Notes: generated by a model from the sequence alone, not told the origin. A DNA stretch of 64,000 nt from Orlajensenia flava (GCF_004801905.1 NZ_SSSN01000003.1:1-64000), one strand, 5' to 3'. Numbered from the stretch's first letter, positions 27,785-36,360 are shown. Program-made: numbers and translations.

Positions 27785-28524
27785 CCGACATCATCCGAGC
27801 CGACGGCCGCTCCACCGATGAACTCCGCCCCGTCACCATCGAGCGCGGCTGGAGCGCTCAGGCCGAGGGCAGCGCGCTCATCTCGTTCGGACGCACCAAG
27901 GTGCTCTGCACCGCGTCGTTCACCAACGGCGTCCCGCGCTGGATGACCGGCAAGGGCAAGGGGTGGGTGACCGCCGAGTACGCCATGCTGCCCCGGTCGA
28001 CGAACTCCCGCATGGACCGCGAGTCGGTCAAGGGTCGCATCGGCGGCCGCACCCACGAGATCAGCCGACTCATCGGCCGAAGCCTCCGCGCGGTCGTGGA
28101 CATGAAGGCGCTCGGCGAGAACACCATCGTCATCGACTGCGACGTGCTGCAGGCCGACGGCGGCACGCGGACCGCCGCGATCACCGGCGCCTATGTCGCG
28201 CTGGCGGATGCCCTGGAGTGGGGTCGCGAACACAAGTTCATCGGGCAGAAGGCGACGCCGCTCATCGACAGCGTCTCAGCCGTCTCGGTGGGCATCATCG
28301 ACGGTACGCCCATGCTCGACCTGGCCTACGTCGAGGACGTGCGCGCCGAGACCGACATGAACATCGTCGTCACGGGCCGTGGCCTCTTCGTCGAGGTGCA
28401 GGGCACCGCCGAGGGAGCGCCGTTCGATCGCCGCGAGCTCGACGCGCTCCTCGACCTCGGCGTCGCGGGCGGCGCGACCCTGCGCGACATCCAGACATCC
28501 GCCCTCGCGGACAGCGCATCCTGA
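27781..28524 (+). CDS. rph: Ribonuclease PH
   Basis: Phosphorolytic 3'-5' exoribonuclease that trims tRNA 3' ends, 247 residues. Recognised by [20 protein letters not shown] at the start, [57 protein letters not shown] and [22 protein letters not shown]. The GTG at 27781 overlaps the murI stop (GTGA), giving coupled translation. Full length, with no missing core motif. Confidence 0.96.
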   Translation: MTDIIRADGRSTDELRPVTIERGWSAQAEGSALISFGRTKVLCTASFTNGVPRWMTGKGKGWVTAEYAMLPRSTNSRMDRESVKGRIGGRTHEISRLIGRSLRAVVDMKALGENTIVIDCDVLQADGGTRTAAITGAYVALADALEWGREHKFIGQKATPLIDSVSAVSVGIIDGTPMLDLAYVEDVRAETDMNIVVTGRGLFVEVQGTAEGAPFDRRELDALLDLGVAGGATLRDIQTSALADSAS

Positions 28525-29126
28525 TGGACGCCGAGCTCGTTCTGGCGACGCACAACGCTCACAAGGTCGAAGAGCTGCGGCTCATCCTCGAGGACGCGCT
28601 GCCCGAGGTCGTCGTCGGCGGGTACGACGGTCCTGAGCCGGTCGAGGACGGCGTCTCCTTCGCCGACAACGCGCTCATCAAGGCCCGAGCGGCGGCGGAG
28701 CACACGGGACGCATCGCGCTGGCGGACGACTCCGGCATCTGCGTCGACATCCTCGGGGGCTCGCCCGGCATCTTCTCGGCGCGCTGGTCGGGCACCCGGG
28801 ACGATCAGGCCAACGTCGCGCTGCTGTTGACCCAGCTCGCCGACATCCGCGACCCGCACCGCACCGCCCACTTCACGTGTGCCATCGCCGTCGTCGTCCC
28901 GGGTGGCGATGGGCGGGATGCGGTCGAGCACGTCGTCACGGGGGACTGGGAGGGCCGGCTCGCCGGCGGGCCATCGGGCATCGGCGGCTTCGGTTACGAC
29001 CCCATCTTCGTGCCCGACGGTCACGACGGGACCGTCGCAGAACTGCCGGCCGAGGTCAAGGGGGAGCAGAGCCACCGCGCCCGCGCTCTGAAGGCTCTCG
29101 TCCCGGTGCTGAGCGACCTGCTCTGA
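28524..29126 (+). CDS. rdgB: Non-canonical purine NTP pyrophosphatase
   Basis: Ham1/RdgB house-cleaning enzyme that hydrolyses dITP, XTP and related nucleotides to monophosphates, 200 residues. Seen are LATHNAHKVEEL at the N-terminus, SFADNALIKARAAAEHTGRIALADDSGICVD with the catalytic acidic residues, GSPGIFSARWSG, and GFGYDPIFVPDG near the end. The ATG overlaps the rph stop by one base (TGATG). Last gene of the murI-rph-rdgB operon; a hairpin follows the stop. Confidence 0.95.
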   Translation: MDAELVLATHNAHKVEELRLILEDALPEVVVGGYDGPEPVEDGVSFADNALIKARAAAEHTGRIALADDSGICVDILGGSPGIFSARWSGTRDDQANVALLLTQLADIRDPHRTAHFTCAIAVVVPGGDGRDAVEHVVTGDWEGRLAGGPSGIGGFGYDPIFVPDGHDGTVAELPAEVKGEQSHRARALKALVPVLSDLL

Positions 29127-29147
29127 GAACGATTCCCGGAGTCGTTC
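29127..29147 (+). terminator. Hairpin directly after rdgB
   Basis: GAACGA (27127 offset form: 29127-29132) pairs with TCGTTC (29142-29147), and the inner bases TTCC/GGAG extend the stem. No T tract follows. It may end the murI-rph-rdgB transcript before the CDF gene promoter. Confidence 0.4.
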
Positions 29148-29192
29148 CCAACTAGCGGCTGCCGGCGGAATCGCACGTAGATTGGAGGGGCA

Positions 29193-30101
29193 ATGGCCCA
29201 CGATCACGCGCACTCGACCTCCAACCGATCCCGACTCCTCGTCGTCATCGGCATCGTCGCCGTCGTCCTTCTCATCGAGGCGGCCGGTGCGGTCATCAGC
29301 GGATCGCTCGCCCTGCTGGCCGACGCGGGCCACATGCTCTCCGACCTCACGGGCCTCATCGTCGCCCTCGTCGCGGCGATCGTCGCCTCCCGCCCGGCGA
29401 CCGACCGGCAGACCTACGGATACCAGCGTGCCGAGGTGTTCGGCGCGCTGATCAACGCGATCATCCTCATCGTCGTCGCCATCTTCGTGGCGGTCGAGGG
29501 GGTTCAGCGCCTGCTGGCGCCCCAGGCGTCCGCCGTCCAGAGCACGCCCATGCTGGTCGTCGCGGCGATCGGACTCGTCGCCAACGTGGTCGCCTTCCTC
29601 GTCTTGCGGACTGGTGACACCCGATCGCTCAACATGCGCGGAGCCGCCCTCGAGGTGCTCGGCGACCTGCTCGGTTCGATCGCGGTCATCATCGCGGCCA
29701 TCGTGATCATGACGACCGGGTTCGAGAAGGCGGATGCGGTCGCCTCACTCCTCATCGCCGCGATGATCGTTCCCCGCGCGGTCTCACTGCTGCGCGACGT
29801 GGTGCGCGTGCTCAGCCAGGCGGTCCCAGCCGGCACGAGCGTCGAGGACATCCGTCGGCACATCCTCGGCACCGACGGCGTCGTCGACGTCCATGACGTG
29901 CACGTCTGGGCCATCACCTCCGGAGCCCACGTGTTCAGCGCCCACGTGGTGGTCGAGCCGGAGGCGTTGGCGGGGGAGGGAGCGCGGTGCATGCTCGACG
30001 AGCTGAGCGCGTGCCTGTCAGAGCACTTCGATGTCGAGCACTCGACGTTCCAACTCGAGCCGGCGACGCACGCCGAGCACGAGCATCCGCATCACGCCTG
30101 A
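29193..30101 (+). CDS. CDF family cation (zinc) efflux transporter
   Basis: Cation diffusion facilitator of 302 residues, exporting Zn or similar divalent metals in exchange for protons. Six membrane helices lie within residues ~18-205; helix 2 carries LLADAGHMLSDLTGL (the H-x3-D metal site) and helix 5 matches it with LEVLGDLLGS. The cytoplasmic C-terminal domain shows DVHDVHVWAITSGAHVFSAHVVVE. Histidine-rich ends (MAHDHAH and HAEHEHPHHA) can bind metal. TAGATT lies 9 nt before the ATG with GGAGGGG between. The gene's last 10 bp overlap the convergent DedA gene. Confidence 0.93.
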   Translation: MAHDHAHSTSNRSRLLVVIGIVAVVLLIEAAGAVISGSLALLADAGHMLSDLTGLIVALVAAIVASRPATDRQTYGYQRAEVFGALINAIILIVVAIFVAVEGVQRLLAPQASAVQSTPMLVVAAIGLVANVVAFLVLRTGDTRSLNMRGAALEVLGDLLGSIAVIIAAIVIMTTGFEKADAVASLLIAAMIVPRAVSLLRDVVRVLSQAVPAGTSVEDIRRHILGTDGVVDVHDVHVWAITSGAHVFSAHVVVEPEALAGEGARCMLDELSACLSEHFDVEHSTFQLEPATHAEHEHPHHA

Positions 30102-30844
30102 GTGTCGCGGCGGCGGTCTTCCAGAGCGTCAGGGTCCAGCACCAGTTCTTCTGAGGCGCCGGTCGCCTCGACGCTCTCGGCGTCCTCCTCCGCAGCGCGG
30201 GCCTTCTTGGCCTTGCTCATGCTCTGGAAGTAGTGCCACAACGTGGGGATGAGGGTGAGCACGACGGCCCCGAGCAGGATGACGTCGATGTAGTTCTGCA
30301 CGAAGGTCGCCACCGGCGGGATGTAGCCGATGAGGTAGCCGAAGAAGGTGAGTCCGGCGCCCCAGATGAGCGCGCCGATAAGGTTGTAGAGCGAGTACTT
30401 CTTGTAGTTCATGTGACCGACGCCGGCGGCCACGGGGGCGAAGGTGCGCACGATCGGCACGAAGCGGGCGAGGATGACGGCGAGGGCGCCGAAGCGCTCG
30501 AAGAACGCGTTGGTGCGCTCCACGTTCTTGATGCTGAACAGGCCCGATTCCTTGCGTTCGAAGACGCGCGGACCGAACTTGTGACCGATCAGGTACCCCG
30601 CTTCACCGCCGAGGAACGCAGCGAAACCGATGGCCAGGCATACCCACCAGATGTCGATGCCGAAGACGCGCGACGTGTGGGTCAACAGCCCCGAGATGAC
30701 CAGCAGCGTGTCGCCGGGCAGCAGGAAGCCGATCAGGAGGCCGGTCTCGGCGAAGACGATCGCGCACACCACCAGGAGGGCCCACGGGCCGGCGCCGTCG
30801 ATGATGACGTTCGGGTCGAGCCAGGGGATGAGGGCGGTGTGCAT
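30092..30844 (-). CDS. DedA family membrane protein
   Basis: DedA/SNARE-associated (VTT) protein of 250 residues. Such proteins act as lipid (undecaprenyl-phosphate or phosphatidylethanolamine) flippases. Features are the amphipathic re-entrant stretch FAETGLLIGFLLPGDTLLVISGLL, GEAGYLIGHKFG, and FFERFGALAVILARFVPIVRTFAPVAAGVGHM with the conserved R-F-x-P-x-x-R. A ~50-residue charged tail ends the protein. The ATG at 30844 has TAGACT on this strand (30852-30857) 7 nt upstream, indicating a leaderless transcript separate from the second dedA gene just upstream. Confidence 0.92.
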   Translation of the reverse strand: MHTALIPWLDPNVIIDGAGPWALLVVCAIVFAETGLLIGFLLPGDTLLVISGLLTHTSRVFGIDIWWVCLAIGFAAFLGGEAGYLIGHKFGPRVFERKESGLFSIKNVERTNAFFERFGALAVILARFVPIVRTFAPVAAGVGHMNYKKYSLYNLIGALIWGAGLTFFGYLIGYIPPVATFVQNYIDVILLGAVVLTLIPTLWHYFQSMSKAKKARAAEEDAESVEATGASEELVLDPDALEDRRRDTQA

Positions 30845-30854
30845 GCGGCGCAGT

Positions 30855-31511
30855 CTACCGGGGCTCGGCTGCCGCAGTCTGGGAACGCGAGGCCCTGTCG
30901 GCACGCCACGCGCGGATGCCGGCGACGACGGATGCGGCGATGACCACCCCGGCGATCACGTAGGCGGCCGTCTTGACGCCGGGCACGGACGCGGCGAAGT
31001 ATCCGATGACGGTGAGGCCGACGCCCCAGCACAACGCGCCGACGAGGTTGGCGCTCGAGAAACGCAGGTAGCCCATCCGTCCGACGCCGGCGATCACCGG
31101 TACGAACACGCGGCCCCACGGAACGAACCGGGCGATCACCACCGACCACCAGCCGAAGGTGGTGTAGAACCACTCCGTGCGCGCGATGGCCTTGCGGGTC
31201 CTGGGGCCGCCGCGTCGGTCGAGGTAGGGCCTGCCGTATTTCCGTCCGAGCCAGAAGCCGACCTGATCGCCCGCGAACGCCGCGATGCCGGTACCGATCG
31301 CGAGCACCCAGATGTTGACGCCCGACGCCGCCGCGGCGATGAGGCCGGAGGCGAACAGCAGCGAGTCGCCGGTGATGAAGGGGATGAACGCGCCGACGAA
31401 CAGTGCGGTGCCCGCGAACACTAGTCCCCAGACGACCAGGTAGAACAAGACGATCCCGACGTGCGCGAGCAGGTCGGTCAGCTGGGTGTCGAGGGCGGCG
31501 GTGCGCAGCAT
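30855..31511 (-). CDS. DedA family membrane protein (second copy)
   Basis: A second, diverged DedA protein of 218 residues, 10 bp upstream of the first and in the same direction. It keeps GAFIPFITGDSLLFASGLI, AFAGDQVGFWLGRKYG and VVIARFVPWGRVFVPVIAGVGRMGYLRF with the R-F-V-P-x-x-R core. Two adjacent paralogues may handle different lipid carriers or act as one complex. An iron-box-type promoter lies ~75 bp upstream on the same strand and could drive it through the short frame in between. Confidence 0.9.
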   Translation of the reverse strand: MLRTAALDTQLTDLLAHVGIVLFYLVVWGLVFAGTALFVGAFIPFITGDSLLFASGLIAAAASGVNIWVLAIGTGIAAFAGDQVGFWLGRKYGRPYLDRRGGPRTRKAIARTEWFYTTFGWWSVVIARFVPWGRVFVPVIAGVGRMGYLRFSSANLVGALCWGVGLTVIGYFAASVPGVKTAAYVIAGVVIAASVVAGIRAWRADRASRSQTAAAEPR

Positions 31512-31524
31512 CGGATCAGCGCGC

Positions 31525-31596
31525 CTATTGGGCGAAGATCGCGTAATCGAACGCGACGGGCTCGAAGTCGAGGGTCTCAGAGATTAGGTGAGGCAC
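31525..31596 (-). CDS. Possible 23-residue leaderless microprotein
   Basis: A short frame starting at GTG 31596 and stopping at TAG 31525-31527, beginning MPHLISETLD and ending DYAIFAQ. From the seventh codon on, 15 of 17 codons end in G or C, as real genes here do, and a perfect TATAAT ends 5 nt before the GTG. The iron-box-like operator overlaps its first codons. No match to a known protein was recognised. It could instead be the leftover 3' end of a deleted gene, or leader sequence for dedA 14 bp downstream. Confidence 0.4.
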   Translation of the reverse strand: MPHLISETLDFEPVAFDYAIFAQ

Positions 31597-31607
31597 ACCT
31601 CATTATA
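31584..31607 (-). promoter_or_regulatory. DtxR/IdeR-type iron box with TATAAT promoter
   Basis: TTAGGTGAGGCACACCTCA at 31584-31602 matches the iron-box consensus TTAGGTTAGGCTAACCTAA at 15 of 19 positions. On the minus strand a perfect TATAAT (31602-31607) abuts it, so a repressor bound here would cover the transcription start. The promoter points towards the microprotein frame and the second dedA gene. The family consensus is recalled knowledge; binding is inference. Confidence 0.6.
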
Positions 31608-31627
31608 TTCTGTGCGGCTGGGCCACG

Positions 31628-31709
31628 TGCGGAAGGCGGGACTTGAACCCGCACGCTCGAAAGCACAGGAACCTAAATCCTGCGTGTCTGCCAATTTCAC
31701 CACTCCCGC
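31628..31709 (-). tRNA. tRNA-Leu (anticodon UAG)
   Basis: Class II tRNA with a long variable arm. The acceptor stem pairs GCGGGAG with CTTCCGC (one G-U), the anticodon stem is CAGGA/TCCTG with loop TTTAGGT giving anticodon UAG, and the T arm is GCGGGTTCAAGTCCCGC. CCA is not encoded. On this strand TACACT (31722-31727) lies about 12 nt upstream as a -10 candidate. Confidence 0.93.
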
Positions 31710-31799
31710 GAGTGCCCCACCAGTGTAGGTCAGCCCTCGCGAGGTGCCGGTTGTGGATAACTTGCACGGGGCATCCGCCGGTCGCGGCATGATTCCGGG

Positions 31800-33032
31800 A
31801 TGAGCGAGGCCGTCCGCGTCATCACCGAGAGCGTGCGGGAGCGCGTGCGACGCGACGGCGCCGACCTCGGTGTCGACTCCACCCTGGCTGAACGTTACGT
31901 GCGCGACGAGGTTCGCGCCTACAGCGAGCGGGCGCTCGGCGGCTCGGTGCCCCTGGTGTCCGACGAGGATCAGGCCGCCCGCGAAGTGATCGCCGCCATC
32001 ACCGGATTCGGAGTGCTCCAGCCCTACCTCGACGACCCGACGATCGAGGAGATCTGGATCAACTCGCCGACGCGCGTGTTCGTCGCGCGATCCGGTGTGC
32101 CCGAACTCACCGCCACCGTGCTGACCGAGCAGGGCGTCCGCGACCTGGTCGAGCGCATGCTGCAGTCATCCGGACGACGCGTCGACTTGTCGAGTCCATT
32201 CGTCGATGCCTCGCTTCCCGACGGGTCTCGGCTGCACGTCGCGATTCCCGACGTCACCCAGAAGCACTGGGCGGTCAACATCCGCAAGTTCACCCGACGG
32301 TTACGCGACCTCGGCCAGCTCGTGCAGCTCGGCTCGCTGACCCTTCAATCAGCGGAGTTCCTGCGGATGTGCGTTCTGGCCGACCAGAACATCCTCGTCT
32401 CCGGTCCAACGCACGCCGGCAAGACCACGCTGCTCGGCGCGCTGCTCTCGGGCGCGCGGCGTGACGAACGCATCGTCTCGGTGGAGGAGACCTTCGAGCT
32501 CGACGTGTCCGCCCGAGACATCGTGGCACTTCAGTGCCGTCAGCCGAGCGTCGAGGGCGGGGGCGAGATCACGCTCCGTCGACTCATCAAGGAAGCCCTG
32601 AGGATGCGTCCCGACCGCATCGTCGTCGGCGAGGTGCGCGAAGCCGAGAGCCTCGACCTGCTCATCGCCCTGAACTCCGGCCTGCCGGGCATGTGCTCGA
32701 TCCACGCCAACAGCGCACGCGACGCGCTGGCCAAGCTCTGCACCCTCCCACTCCTCGCCGGACGCAACATCGACGCTGCCTTCGTGCTGCCGACCGTGGC
32801 ATCGTGCATCGACATCGTGGTGCATTGCGACATCGATCGGGCGGGGCGACGACGCGTGGTGGAGATCCTCGCACCGAGCGGGTCCACGAGCGGGCCGGTG
32901 GTCGAGGCCAGCCCGATCTTCACGATCGCCGACGGGGCCCTCACGCCCACGGGCGGCCACCCCACCAAGCTCGCCAAGTTCCGGGGAGCAGGCCTGGACC
33001 CCGCGATCGTGCTCGGCCGGGGTGCCGCATGA
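31800..33032 (+). CDS. tadA: Tad/Flp pilus assembly ATPase TadA (CpaF family)
   Basis: Hexameric secretion ATPase that powers assembly of Flp/Tad pili, 410 residues, cytoplasmic. The N-terminal domain shows LQPYLDDPTIEEIWINSPTRVFVAR; the ATPase core has Walker A SGPTHAGKTT, the Asp box ERIVSVEETFELD, Walker B RPDRIVVGEVREAE and the His box MCSIHANSARDAL. First gene of a tadA-tadB-tadC-pilin-TadE operon; its stop overlaps the tadB start by ATGA. Complete, with all nucleotide-binding motifs. Confidence 0.93.
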   Translation: MSEAVRVITESVRERVRRDGADLGVDSTLAERYVRDEVRAYSERALGGSVPLVSDEDQAAREVIAAITGFGVLQPYLDDPTIEEIWINSPTRVFVARSGVPELTATVLTEQGVRDLVERMLQSSGRRVDLSSPFVDASLPDGSRLHVAIPDVTQKHWAVNIRKFTRRLRDLGQLVQLGSLTLQSAEFLRMCVLADQNILVSGPTHAGKTTLLGALLSGARRDERIVSVEETFELDVSARDIVALQCRQPSVEGGGEITLRRLIKEALRMRPDRIVVGEVREAESLDLLIALNSGLPGMCSIHANSARDALAKLCTLPLLAGRNIDAAFVLPTVASCIDIVVHCDIDRAGRRRVVEILAPSGSTSGPVVEASPIFTIADGALTPTGGHPTKLAKFRGAGLDPAIVLGRGAA

Positions 33033-33901
33033 GTCCCGTAGTAGTCGGCCTGGGCCTGATGTTCGGTGCCGGGGCGCTGCTCGCGGTCGCCCCGTGGCTC
33101 TGGCCCGCCGTTGCATCGGGACCGCGACGCCGCGACGGCGTCATGGAACGGATGCGCATCCGTCTCGTGCTGGCCGGCTTCTCGGGCGTGCCCGTGTCTG
33201 CCATCGTCGTGGTCTCGGTCATGTGCGGTCTGGGTCTCGCCGCCGTGGCTCAAGCCCTCTTCTCCGTGTCCGCGCTGTCCTTGGCAGTCGGCCTCCTCGG
33301 GTTCGCACTACCGGCACTGATCGTGGTGTGGCGTGCGCGGGCTCGACGCGCAGCTCATCGAACGGTTTGGCCCGACGTGGTGGATCACCTGGTCTCGGCG
33401 GTGCGGGCGGGACTCGCCCTCCCCGACGCGGTGGCGAGCCTGGCCACCTCCGGACCATCCGGTACACGTTCGATCTTCGCCAGCTTCGCGAAGGACTACG
33501 CGGCCACCGGGAACTTCAGCGTCTGCCTGGACGATCTCAAACGTGCCTTCGCCGATCCGGTTGCGGATCGGCTCATCGAGACCTTGCGGATGGCTCGGGA
33601 GGTCGGCGCTGGCGATCTGGTCGAGGTGCTCAGGGGACTGGCCGGCTATCTCCGAGAGGACACCGTCGTGCGGGCCGAGTTGCGAGCGCGACAGAGTTGG
33701 GTCGTCAACGCGGCTCGACTCGGGGTCATCGCTCCGTGGCTCGTACTCCTCCTCCTCGTGTCCCGGCCGGAGGGAGCCGCGGCCTACAACTCGCCGGCCG
33801 GCGGAGCGGTCATCCTTCTCGGCCTCCTCGTCTCGGCGATCGCTTACCGCCTCATGATCCGCGTCGGCAGGCTGCCCGAGGAGCAGAGGTGGTTCCGGTG
33901 A
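33029..33901 (+). CDS. tadB: Tad pilus inner membrane protein TadB
   Basis: Type II secretion F-like platform protein of 290 residues with hydrophobic segments at about residues 3-25, 55-98 and 235-280. The cytoplasmic domain carries RTVWPDVVDHLVSAVRAGLALPDAVASLA, typical of TadB. Starts at ATG 33029 inside the tadA stop and ends inside the tadC start, so the three genes are translationally coupled. Partners TadC in the membrane platform. Confidence 0.88.
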   Translation: MSPVVVGLGLMFGAGALLAVAPWLWPAVASGPRRRDGVMERMRIRLVLAGFSGVPVSAIVVVSVMCGLGLAAVAQALFSVSALSLAVGLLGFALPALIVVWRARARRAAHRTVWPDVVDHLVSAVRAGLALPDAVASLATSGPSGTRSIFASFAKDYAATGNFSVCLDDLKRAFADPVADRLIETLRMAREVGAGDLVEVLRGLAGYLREDTVVRAELRARQSWVVNAARLGVIAPWLVLLLLVSRPEGAAAYNSPAGGAVILLGLLVSAIAYRLMIRVGRLPEEQRWFR

Positions 33902-34836
33902 GCAGCGCGATGGCGTGGGCCATCGTCTGCGGTCTCGGGATCGGGTTGGGTCTGTGGTCGCTCGTGGCGATGAGCCCGCCACTCCGACGACCGAGGCTGG
34001 CCGACCGGATCGCGCCGTACCTCGTCGACGTGTCGCCTGCCGCGCGTGAGCATGTCAAACGGCGGACCGTCGATCCGCTTCCCTTGCTCGGCTCCTTGGC
34101 CGGCCCGATGGTGTTCGGTGCCCGGTCGCTACTGTCGCGGATGTTCGGTGGACCTGAGACCGCCGCTCGCCGGCTGCGGCAGAGCGGGTCGAGCATGAGC
34201 GTAGAACGGCTGCGCGCCGAGCAGGTGGCTTGGGCTGCCGTCGGGGCTGCCGTCGGCATCGCGTTCGCCGTGATGGCCGCCGCGTGGTCGACGCTGCCGA
34301 CGATCATCCAGGTCGCCGCTCCGTTCGTCGGAGCTTTCCTGGGAGCGGCGGCGCGGGACTGGCTGCTCAACCGCTCGGCGAAGCGGCGGCTGGCGCGCAT
34401 CACCGACGAACTACCGACGGTGCTCGAGTTCATCACGCTGAGCCTCTCGGCGGGCGAGGGCATCCTCGATGCGCTCCGCCGGATCGCGTCGGCCAACTCG
34501 GGCCAACTGGCGGGAGAATTCGGCCGGGTGGTCTCCCGTGTGGGAACCGGCGTGCCGGTAGCGACAGCGCTGAGCGACCTCTCGACCGGCCTTGCGCTCC
34601 CGGCGTTAAGCCGAGCCATCGACCAGCTGACGGCCGCACTCGAGCGCGGAACCCCGCTTGCCGCCGTCCTGCGCGCCCAGGCGCAGGACGCCCGCGGCGA
34701 CGCCAAGAACCGGTTGCTCGAGACGGCAGGACGCAAGGAGGTGGCGATGCTGATCCCGCTGGTCTTCCTCATCCTGCCGCTCACCGTCGTCATCGCGATA
34801 TTTCCCGGCCTGTTCGTGCTGCAGGCGCGGTTCTGA
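33898..34836 (+). CDS. tadC: Tad pilus inner membrane protein TadC
   Basis: Second platform protein, 312 residues, with helices at about residues 5-25, 110-150 and 285-310 around a cytoplasmic F domain containing ELPTVLEFITLSLSAGEGILDALRRIA and the conserved ending GRKEVAMLIPLVFLILPLTVVIAIFPGLFVL. Starts at the GTG overlapping the tadB stop. Forms the membrane base of the pilus with TadB. Confidence 0.88.
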   Translation: MSSAMAWAIVCGLGIGLGLWSLVAMSPPLRRPRLADRIAPYLVDVSPAAREHVKRRTVDPLPLLGSLAGPMVFGARSLLSRMFGGPETAARRLRQSGSSMSVERLRAEQVAWAAVGAAVGIAFAVMAAAWSTLPTIIQVAAPFVGAFLGAAARDWLLNRSAKRRLARITDELPTVLEFITLSLSAGEGILDALRRIASANSGQLAGEFGRVVSRVGTGVPVATALSDLSTGLALPALSRAIDQLTAALERGTPLAAVLRAQAQDARGDAKNRLLETAGRKEVAMLIPLVFLILPLTVVIAIFPGLFVLQARF

Positions 34837-34852
34837 GGAGAAGGGGAAGGAC

Positions 34853-35065
34853 ATGGTCATGACCACGCATCGGGAGAACGGCCGTCGATGGCGACGGCGC
34901 TGGACCGATTGGGCCGAGGCGGCACGTTCCGATCGCGGGGATGTGCCCGGATGGGTCCTCATCACGCTCATGACGGCTGGGCTCGTGGTGTTGATCTGGG
35001 CTCTGGCCGGCCCGGCATTGACGTCCGTCTTCCAGCAGGCGATCGACCGCGTGACCGGATTCTGA
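34853..35065 (+). CDS. Small Flp pilin-like protein
   Basis: A 70-residue protein placed where the major Flp pilin is normally encoded. A basic N-terminus of ~30 residues (RRWRRRWTDW) is followed by RGDVPGWVLITLMTAGLVVLIWAL, a hydrophobic helix preceded by a small-residue/charged junction that could be the prepilin peptidase site, and a short tail. The canonical G-x4-E-Y is not present, so the pilin call rests on size and position. AAGGGG lies 6 nt before the ATG; a second ATG is 6 nt later. Confidence 0.65.
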   Translation: MVMTTHRENGRRWRRRWTDWAEAARSDRGDVPGWVLITLMTAGLVVLIWALAGPALTSVFQQAIDRVTGF

Positions 35066-35070
35066 GTCGG

Positions 35071-35475
35071 ATGCGCCGAGTCCGCGAGCTCCTGGCCGAC
35101 GAGCGCGGTTCCGCCGTCGTGGAGTTCTCGTTGGTCTCCGTCGTGCTCGTCGCCCTCGTGCTCGCCGTACTGCAGCTCGCGCTCGCCCTGCACATCCGCA
35201 ACACGGTCCTCGACGCCGCAGCCGAAGGCGCCCGGTACGCCGCCCTGGCTGACAACTCGCTCGACGACGGCGTCCAGCGAACGCGCGACCTCATCACGAC
35301 CGCGCTGGGCCCGGCGTACGCCTCCGACGTCAGCGCCGAATACGCGACCTATGCGGGGCTGCCGAGCACCGAGGTGCGCGTCCGCTCACCGCTGCCGCTG
35401 GCTGGACTGCTCGGCCCCGACAGGGCCCTGGAGGTGACCGGCCATGCTGCGCGCGAGAGCCTGGGTGGCGGATGA
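35071..35475 (+). CDS. TadE-like pilus protein
   Basis: Minor-pilin-like protein of 134 residues. The N-terminus LLADERGSAVVEFSLVSVVLVALVLAVLQLALAL is the TadE signature: a charged cap, RGSAVVEF and a long hydrophobic helix. The rest is a predicted extracellular domain with LHIRNTVLDAAAEGARYAAL. Starts 5 bp after the pilin-like gene and overlaps the next TadE-like gene by 32 nt. Confidence 0.85.
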   Translation: MRRVRELLADERGSAVVEFSLVSVVLVALVLAVLQLALALHIRNTVLDAAAEGARYAALADNSLDDGVQRTRDLITTALGPAYASDVSAEYATYAGLPSTEVRVRSPLPLAGLLGPDRALEVTGHAARESLGGG

Positions 35476-35917
35476 AGGGCGCTCCGGCGAGGAGGGGTCG
35501 GCCTCGCTGGAGTTCGTGGCCGCCGCCCTCATCCTGCTGGTGCCGTTGATATACCTCGTGATCGCGGTCTCCGTCGTCCAAGGAGCCGCGCTCGCGGCAG
35601 AGGGGGCGGCGCGCCAGGCCGCTCGCGTGTACGTGCAGGCTTCGGATGTCGACGCCGCACGCGCCGCCGTCGACCGGGCCGTCACCGTCGCCCTCGCCGA
35701 CGCGGGCTCACGACCGAGCGAGGCATCCGTGGACATCTCGTGCGATGACGAGGGCGACGGATGCCTGAGCCGCCGATCCGAGGTGACCGTCACCCTGCGA
35801 CTCCGGGTGGCGCTTCCCCTCGTGCCCGACGTGTTGGCGTTGCGCGACGTGACGAGCATCCCGATCCAGTCGAGCGCGACCCAGACCGTCTCGCGCTTCT
35901 GGGGCGCGGCTCCGTGA
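35444..35917 (+). CDS. TadE-family pilus protein
   Basis: Second TadE-type pseudopilin of 157 residues: EEGSASLEFVAAALILLVPLIYLVIAVSVVQGAALAAEGAARQAARV gives the charged cap, hydrophobic helix and the following amphipathic helix. Two cysteines in the C-terminal domain (SCDDEGDGC) could form a disulfide outside the cell. Overlaps neighbours on both sides (32 nt and 4 nt). Confidence 0.83.
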   Translation: MLRARAWVADEGRSGEEGSASLEFVAAALILLVPLIYLVIAVSVVQGAALAAEGAARQAARVYVQASDVDAARAAVDRAVTVALADAGSRPSEASVDISCDDEGDGCLSRRSEVTVTLRLRVALPLVPDVLALRDVTSIPIQSSATQTVSRFWGAAP

Positions 35918-36360
35918 GAGCTCTCCGGAATCGGCTGCGGGACGAGGAGGGATCGATCCTCCCGATCACGATCTTCTTCATGTTCCTCGCCATCACCGTC
36001 ATCGTCGCGGTGAGCGCGGCAACCTCCCTCTACCTCGAACGCAAGCGACTGTTCACGCTCGCGGACGGTGCGGCGCTCGCCGGAGCGGAGGCGTTCGACC
36101 TCGACGCCGTGCAGGTGACGGATGGGGTCGTCCACGCCGAGCTCACGTCGAGTGCCGTGCGCGCAGCCGCCTCCGGCTACCTCGCGTCCGCTCCGCACGG
36201 GTCGTTTACCGACCTCGACCTCACGGAGGCCGGCTCGTCGGATGGGCGATCCGCGACGGTCAGCCTTCAGGCGTCGTGGCGGCCGCCGATGCTCTCGTTG
36301 CTCATGCCGGCCGGGATCCGCCTCGACGTCACCTCGACGGCGCGATCAGTGTTCCGATAG
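35914..36360 (+). CDS. TadG-like pilus protein (Flp pilus putative)
   Basis: Protein of 148 residues starting at GTG 35914 inside the previous stop. The N-terminal RDEEGSILPITIFFMFLAITVIVAVSAATSLYLERKRLFTLADGAALAGAEA is the TadG/TadE-like (DUF2134/helicase-secretion type) membrane helix with the conserved L-ADGAALAGA. It lacks the von Willebrand A domain of full TadG proteins, so it is a short actinobacterial version. Last gene of the pilus operon. Confidence 0.8.
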   Translation: MRALRNRLRDEEGSILPITIFFMFLAITVIVAVSAATSLYLERKRLFTLADGAALAGAEAFDLDAVQVTDGVVHAELTSSAVRAAASGYLASAPHGSFTDLDLTEAGSSDGRSATVSLQASWRPPMLSLLMPAGIRLDVTSTARSVFR

